A program made the translations under genes and the position numbers. A DNA stretch of 45,438 nt from Paenibacillus sp. Its GTDB lineage: Bacteria > Bacillota > Bacilli > Paenibacillales > YIM-B00363. Position 1 is the stretch's first letter; every line of letters begins with the position of its first letter. The stretch lies in NCBI RefSeq assembly GCF_031177825.1, contig NZ_JAPSKE010000039.1, positions 1-45,438 on the forward strand. Reading direction: 5' to 3'. The notes beneath the pieces are model-generated. The model saw only the letters and a list, made by a program, of their open reading frames with translations. It did no database searches and was not told the DNA's origin. Shown here piece after piece: positions 40,977-45,438 of the stretch.

Positions 40977-41456
40977 ATGGATTTTACCCCCGAGCTTTCG
41001 CTAGCGAAACAATTCGAGATGATTTACGAAAGAAACCACTGGTACGCGCCGCTGCGCGACTTGCTCGCAGCCGTCACCCCTGACGAGGCGATTCGCCGCC
41101 CCGTTCAAGGCGGGCATACCATTTACGAAATCGTCCATCATCTGTTGTACAGCGCGGAAGAAGCGACGCATCGGTTGGGCGGACGTCCTAGCCAATGGGA
41201 CGAAGCGAGAAGCTGGGTCGAGACGCCGGCCGCATTGACCGCGGAGGAATGGCAGGCGACGATCGGACGTTACGACGATACGCGACGCGCGTTCCGCGAC
41301 GCTGCCTTCAAGCTCGGCGACGCCGCGCTGGAGGCCGCCGACGCGAACCGCCCTGCGCCGTATGACCTCGTCCAGCAGATTCTTCATCACGAAGCGTTCC
41401 ACGCGGGTCAAATCGCTTACATACGGCGCTTGCACGGCCGCGAAGCGCTCCTCTGA
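40977..41456 (+). CDS. DinB-family protein (metal-binding four-helix bundle)
   Basis: A 159-residue protein with four predicted helices. Histidines of the DinB metal site are in YEIVHHLLYSAEEATHRL (His54/55) and ILHHEAFHAGQIAYIRRL (His138 and His142), the usual arrangement of a His triad binding one metal ion. The GHTIYEIVHHL and HHEAFHAGQI motifs match the DinB/YfiT-like superfamily, which includes thiol transferases that use bacillithiol or other cofactors. The substrate cannot be told from sequence. It is the only plus-strand gene in the window, with a strong promoter and AGGAGG at eight bases spacing. It may be controlled by the divergent CGNR gene product. Confidence 0.88.
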   Translation: MDFTPELSLAKQFEMIYERNHWYAPLRDLLAAVTPDEAIRRPVQGGHTIYEIVHHLLYSAEEATHRLGGRPSQWDEARSWVETPAALTAEEWQATIGRYDDTRRAFRDAAFKLGDAALEAADANRPAPYDLVQQILHHEAFHAGQIAYIRRLHGREALL

Positions 41457-41483
41457 TCGACATCCGCTTTCTCCCCCACGACG

Positions 41484-41530
41484 AAAAAGGCGGCCGTCCC
41501 TCGGTTCATTCCGAGGTGCGACCGCCTTTT
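41484..41530. terminator. Bidirectional terminator between the DinB and SLH repeat genes
   Basis: AAAAGGCGG (41485-41493) pairs with CCGCCTTTT (41522-41530), with an inner CCTCGG/CCGAGG stem. A and T flanks allow termination in both directions. The genes on each side converge here. Confidence 0.9.
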
Positions 41531-41533
41531 CAT

Positions 41534-44500
41534 TTATTCCCCTTCTACGAAACGAATCCACTGTTCCTTGCCGTCCTGCGTCCAAATCGCTTCATGCGAT
41601 TTCGAAGCTTCTCCGACGTCGGCGTATGCCCAGTACGTCTTCGATACGTCCGGCCACAACGAAGCGTAATTGCCCGTTAACGGCCCGCGTCCGACGGCCC
41701 GGTTGATCATCGTCACCGCTTCGGCTCTCGTCAGATCCCGATTCGGGTAGAAGTTCCCTTCCGGATACCCGTTCATGATCCCCTTCTGACGAAGCGTTTC
41801 GACATGATCGATCGCCCAATGCCCCTCCAGGTCGGTGTAGACGGTAGTCGTACCGGTCAGCGGCTCGAGATCGAGGAAGCGCAGCATGGTCGCCGCCATT
41901 TCGGCTCTCGTGATCCGTTTGTCGGGGTGGAACTCGCCGTTCTCGTATCCCTTCATGATTCCCGTTTCCTTCATCCGTTCGATGGCCCCGAACGCCCAGT
42001 GCGACGTCGGCACGTCGGGATACGACGCGGCGCCGATTCCCGGAGACGCCGTGAATTCTTCGCTCCGCTGCAGGATCCGCGCGAGCATCATCGCCATCTC
42101 CGCTCTCGTAATGGAGTTCTCCGGTTTGAACTCGCCGTCGGGATACCCGTTAATGTATTTGTAATGAACGAACGGTTTCGCGACGACGAATTTGAAAGCT
42201 TGGCTCTTGGCGCCGCCCGAACCTGCGATCGCCGCCTGTACCTCATACTCGCCTTCCGCCAATTCTCCCGCGAGGAACGTCCACGTCCCTTGCGCGTCGC
42301 TCTTCGCGGTCCCGACCTTCCGACCGTTCAAGTATACGTCCACTTGCACATTCGGCGTCGCCTTCCCAACGATGGTGACTTCCCGATCCGTTACGACTTC
42401 GTTCCCCTTCGGAGGCGTAATGGACACTTCTTGCTTCGGAACGTCTACGGATTCGACGGAATCGACGGGCGCAGTCGCCGTCGGCGCGTCGGAAACCCGG
42501 AAGAACGTGAACGTACTGAATTTTTGCAGCTTGAACTTAAATCCTACGGGAACGTTCCCTTCGTCGGTAACGATCGTTCCGTCCAACGGACCGTCTCCGA
42601 CTTTCACGATTCTAGTTTCGTCGTCATGCTCGATGAGCAGCCGAATCGAATCGATCTGTTCGGATGTAATCCCAAGTCCCGTCAATGGGAAAATGACTTC
42701 CGTTTCGTACCCGACATAGTTCGTGACGATTTCCCTTGGGATGCCTAGCACTTCCGCGGTTTTCCCGCTTCCGGCCTCGGCCTGCATCGTCTGCGCCGTT
42801 CGGTTCACGACGACCTGTTTCTCCCCCGCGTCCCGAATCGGAACGATGCGGAAGAACAAGTCGATGCCGGCTTCGGTCAACTGCGAGATGGAATTCGGCT
42901 GCAGTTGGATGGCGCCTTCCGGCGTCGTGACGTTCAGCGCGCGGGCTCCCCCGTTTCGTTCGATGACCTGCAGCGCCGCGTTCGCGATCTCGACGGCGAT
43001 TTCATCCGCCCGCGCGTCCGAAGACGCGTTCGGCTTGTCGTCGAAGTCGATTCGAATATTTCCCGTCACCGAATTTACGATCGCCTGCATCGCCGTGTCC
43101 GACATTACTAATTTATCGACGGTTTGCACCGGCGCGCCGTCCGTGCTCAGCGTCGTTCTCGTCACCCTGACGCCTTGATCGACTACCGTATCTCCGACCT
43201 TGACCGCGTTCGTCGCGGGCGTCGTTACCTTCTCTTCTTCGAGTTGATTGCTTTTTACGATGAGCAGGAACGTTCTTTCCAGTTTTCGGCCGTCTTTTTC
43301 GACGATCGCGGTTAATATGACGTTGACGTCTTCCGCTTGACGATTCACCCTCGTCTTATATTCCGGCACTTCGCCGCCCTGCATTTGCGCTTCCGGTTCG
43401 ATGTTGATGACGGCCGGCTTGCTCGACTTCCAACCGACGACCGTTTCGTAGGCGCCATCCGCAATCAAGAAGACCGGCAGCGTCACGCTCTCCCAGATAT
43501 CCCCTTGCGAGAATCGCACTTTGACTTGCTTTAACGCGTCCGCGACGTCGTCGCCGACCCGAACTTTCGCCGAGGGTTCGCTTTCCAAGCCTCCCACTGT
43601 CTGCGTTACCGAATAATCGGTACCCGTCGGAACGCCGGCGAAGACGAATGCACCGTTCCCGTCCGCGATCCCCGTCGCTACGAGTCGACCGTCCTTATCG
43701 TACAGCTTGAGCGTCGCGTTCGGGTTCCCGCCGGTTGCGGTTACCGTCCCCTCGCCATTGGAGCTGCCGACGGCCGCAACGATTCCCGGCCCGACGTCAA
43801 CTTTGGAAGAGCGGCCGCTCTCCAAGCCGTCCACCGTTTGGGTCACCGTGTAGTCCGTGGCGACAGGCACGCCGACGAACGTGTACGTCCCGTCGGGGTT
43901 CGCTATCCCGGTCGACGTTACGCCCCCGTTCTTGTCATACAGCGTCAATGTGGCGCCGTATACGGCCCCGGTCACGGTGATCGTGCCCGCCCCGTTTCGG
44001 CTGCCCGTTATCGTTACCAAGCCCGTGCCAACCGACACTTTGTTGGATACGGCGCTTTCGATGCCGTCGACGGTTTGCGTGGCCGCGTAGTCGGTTCCCG
44101 GAAGCACCCCTTGGAACGTGTAGCTTCCGGTTCCGTCGGCGATTCCGCTTCCGACGACGTTCCCCAGCTTGTCATAAAGTGTAACCACCGTATCGTATAC
44201 CGCGCCGGTTACCGTGACCGTTCCTTCGCCGCCGACACTTCCGACCGCGACGACGGCGCCGGGGCCGACCGCGACTTTGTTCGACAAGGCGCTCTCCACG
44301 CCGTTCACGGATTGGGTCGCTGCATAATCCGCCCCGAACGCCACTCCTGTGAACGTGAACCGCCCTTCGGCGTCTGCCGTTCCGGTTGCGACCGGTACCC
44401 CGAACTTATCGTACAACGCGAGCGCCGCGTTCGGGGAAGCTGCGCTTACCGTTACGGTTCCCGCTCCGTCTACGCTTCCGACCGCCGTAACGGGAGGCGT

Positions 44501-45438
44501 CGTCGGCACGGTGACCGGACCCGAGCGATTCCCGCTCTCTACCGCGGCGCCCGTCGTCGGCGTTGCCGCGTTCTTCGGCGTCACCTCGAACGCGATGTAC
44601 TTGCCGACGTCCGCCTGCGTCAACGTGTAGGTCGGGCTTGTCGCTCCCTCGATCGCTTCGCCCGTTCCGCCCGTCGCCGCATCATACCGCAGCCAGCGGT
44701 ACGTCGTCCCCGACTCCTCGTCGCCGTTCGCGTCGGCATAGTCATACGCGCCGGTCAGCTGCGACCCTACTTGCGCCGTCCCGCTCACCGTCACGTTGCT
44801 CGCCGTCGGCGCCGCGCCTGCCGAAGCTACCGGGCCCGAACGGTTCGCGCTCTCTACCGCGGCGCCCGTCGTCGGCGTTGCCGCGTTCTTCGGCGTCACC
44901 TCGAACGCGATGTACTTGCCGACGTCCGCCTGCGTCAACGTGTAGGTCGGGTTTGTCGCTCCTTCGATCGCTTCGCCCGTTCCGCCCGTCGCCGCGTCAT
45001 ACCGCAGCCAGCGGTACGTCGTCCCCGACTCCTCGTCGCCGTTCGCGTCGGCATAGTCATACGCGCCGGTCAGCTGCGACCCTACTTGCGCCGTCCCGCT
45101 CACCGTCACGTTGCTCGCCGTCGGCGCCGCGCCTGCCGAAGCTACCGGGCCCGAACGGTTCGCGCTCTCTACCGCGGCGCCCGTCGTCGGCGTTGCCGCG
45201 TTCTTCGGCGTCACCTCGAACGCGATGTACTTGCCGACGTCCGCCTGCGTCAACGTGTAGGTCGGGTTTGTCGCTCCTTCGATCGCTTCGCCCGTTCCGC
45301 CCGTCGCCGCGTCATACCGCAGCCAGCGGTACGTCGTCCCCGACTCCTCGTCGCCGTTCGCGTCGGCATAGTCATACGCGCCGGTCAGCTGCGACCCTAC
45401 TTGCGCCGTCCCGCTCACCGTCACGTTGCTCGCCGTCG
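41534..45438 (-). CDS. Giant repeat-rich SLH surface protein (5' end outside the window)
   Basis: The 3' part, over 1290 codons, with no start inside the window: the frame is still open and inside a repeat at the edge. From the N-terminal side: (a) copies of a 105-residue module with the core YRWLRYDAATGGTGEAIEGA and YTLTQADVGKYIAFEV; (b) four Ig-like modules of about 78 residues, each with 'YDK.G....G.A...G...F.GV....DY..TQ.V.G.ES' (43550-44485); (c) an atrophied bacterial-Ig-like module (IWESVTLPVFLIADGAYETVVGW); (d) an unassigned middle part; (e) a bacterial Ig domain with VDVYLNGRKVGTAKSDAQG; (f) three SLH repeats with ITRAE, ITRAE and LTRAE (41534-42178). It should be attached to the pyruvylated wall polymer by its C-terminus. 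A stalk-like adhesin or glycan-active exoenzyme is possible, depending on the missing N-terminus. Confidence 0.9.
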   Translation of the reverse strand, partial: TASNVTVSGTAQVGSQLTGAYDYADANGDEESGTTYRWLRYDAATGGTGEAIEGATNPTYTLTQADVGKYIAFEVTPKNAATPTTGAAVESANRSGPVASAGAAPTASNVTVSGTAQVGSQLTGAYDYADANGDEESGTTYRWLRYDAATGGTGEAIEGATNPTYTLTQADVGKYIAFEVTPKNAATPTTGAAVESANRSGPVASAGAAPTASNVTVSGTAQVGSQLTGAYDYADANGDEESGTTYRWLRYDAATGGTGEAIEGATSPTYTLTQADVGKYIAFEVTPKNAATPTTGAAVESGNRSGPVTVPTTPPVTAVGSVDGAGTVTVSAASPNAALALYDKFGVPVATGTADAEGRFTFTGVAFGADYAATQSVNGVESALSNKVAVGPGAVVAVGSVGGEGTVTVTGAVYDTVVTLYDKLGNVVGSGIADGTGSYTFQGVLPGTDYAATQTVDGIESAVSNKVSVGTGLVTITGSRNGAGTITVTGAVYGATLTLYDKNGGVTSTGIANPDGTYTFVGVPVATDYTVTQTVDGLESGRSSKVDVGPGIVAAVGSSNGEGTVTATGGNPNATLKLYDKDGRLVATGIADGNGAFVFAGVPTGTDYSVTQTVGGLESEPSAKVRVGDDVADALKQVKVRFSQGDIWESVTLPVFLIADGAYETVVGWKSSKPAVINIEPEAQMQGGEVPEYKTRVNRQAEDVNVILTAIVEKDGRKLERTFLLIVKSNQLEEEKVTTPATNAVKVGDTVVDQGVRVTRTTLSTDGAPVQTVDKLVMSDTAMQAIVNSVTGNIRIDFDDKPNASSDARADEIAVEIANAALQVIERNGGARALNVTTPEGAIQLQPNSISQLTEAGIDLFFRIVPIRDAGEKQVVVNRTAQTMQAEAGSGKTAEVLGIPREIVTNYVGYETEVIFPLTGLGITSEQIDSIRLLIEHDDETRIVKVGDGPLDGTIVTDEGNVPVGFKFKLQKFSTFTFFRVSDAPTATAPVDSVESVDVPKQEVSITPPKGNEVVTDREVTIVGKATPNVQVDVYLNGRKVGTAKSDAQGTWTFLAGELAEGEYEVQAAIAGSGGAKSQAFKFVVAKPFVHYKYINGYPDGEFKPENSITRAEMAMMLARILQRSEEFTASPGIGAASYPDVPTSHWAFGAIERMKETGIMKGYENGEFHPDKRITRAEMAATMLRFLDLEPLTGTTTVYTDLEGHWAIDHVETLRQKGIMNGYPEGNFYPNRDLTRAEAVTMINRAVGRGPLTGNYASLWPDVSKTYWAYADVGEASKSHEAIWTQDGKEQWIRFVEGE
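44494..45438. repeat. Tandem 315-bp repeats in the SLH repeat gene
   Basis: About three copies are visible, with a period of exactly 315 bp (105 codons). For example, the same sequence starts at 44801 and at 45116. The copies are almost identical at DNA level, including third codon positions; the most C-terminal copy differs slightly (Ser for Asn in EGAT.PTYT, and a different end). The array runs off the window edge, so the copy number is unknown. Confidence 0.92.

Noticed and set aside
44494..45438. Possible CRISPR array or mobile repeat at the window edge
   Set aside because: The repeats are 315 bp, directly adjacent without spacers, and in frame with a surface protein, so they are protein-module duplications.

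Overview
The window looks like chromosomal DNA from a motile, spore-forming, S-layer-bearing Firmicute of the Paenibacillaceae type (Paenibacillus/Cohnella-like). This is an inference from gene content and order: an 11-gene nuo operon without nuoEFG, the Bacillales block murA-spoIID-spoIIQ-spoIIID-mbl-flhO-flhP-fabZ, a tagO/tagA/csaB wall-polymer set, and several large SLH-domain proteins. No rRNA, tRNA, CRISPR array, insertion sequence or phage gene was seen. All genes except one (a DinB-family gene) lie on the minus strand, so the text below runs from high to low coordinates.

Layout. (1) 45438-41534: 3' part of a very large repeat-rich SLH protein, cut by the window edge, with near-identical 315-bp tandem repeats. 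(2) 41456-40224: a plus-strand DinB-family gene divergent from a CGNR zinc-finger gene, separated by a sigma-A-type promoter with a perfect inverted repeat. (3) 40007-29581: nuoABCDHIJKLMN, a respiratory complex I lacking the NADH-input module and carrying an unusually extended NuoC. (4) 29398-26834: a surface subtilisin (S8-PPC-SLH) lying between nuoN and the DUF1146/murA block. (5) 26809-21353: DUF1146, murA, spoIID, spoIIQ, spoIIID, mbl, covering peptidoglycan synthesis, engulfment and cell shape, with candidate sigma-F and sigma-E promoters. (6) 21282-18665: flhO, flhP, a small EpuA-like membrane protein, fabZ. (7) 18637-11750: pgcA, a DUF5693 membrane protein, csaB, tagA, tagO, which together look like synthesis and pyruvylation of the secondary cell-wall polymer that SLH domains bind. 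(8) 11470-166: a 1820-residue SLH/IPT surface protein, the probable major S-layer protein with a long leader, and a secreted protein with repeated beta-rich modules and no SLH domain.

How it fits together. TagO and TagA start a GlcNAc/ManNAc polymer on a lipid carrier, CsaB pyruvylates it, and four SLH proteins encoded in the same window can dock on the product. The most interesting signals are the control region of the S-layer gene (two in-frame ribosome-binding-site/ATG pairs, tandem promoter candidates, nested hairpins), the SpoIIQ protein that keeps the complete LytM zinc-ligand set, the SLH protease inside a conserved block, the extended NuoC, the recently amplified repeats at the window edge, and the inverted repeat between the CGNR and DinB genes. 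I did not find a clearly new multi-gene defence or mobile system.
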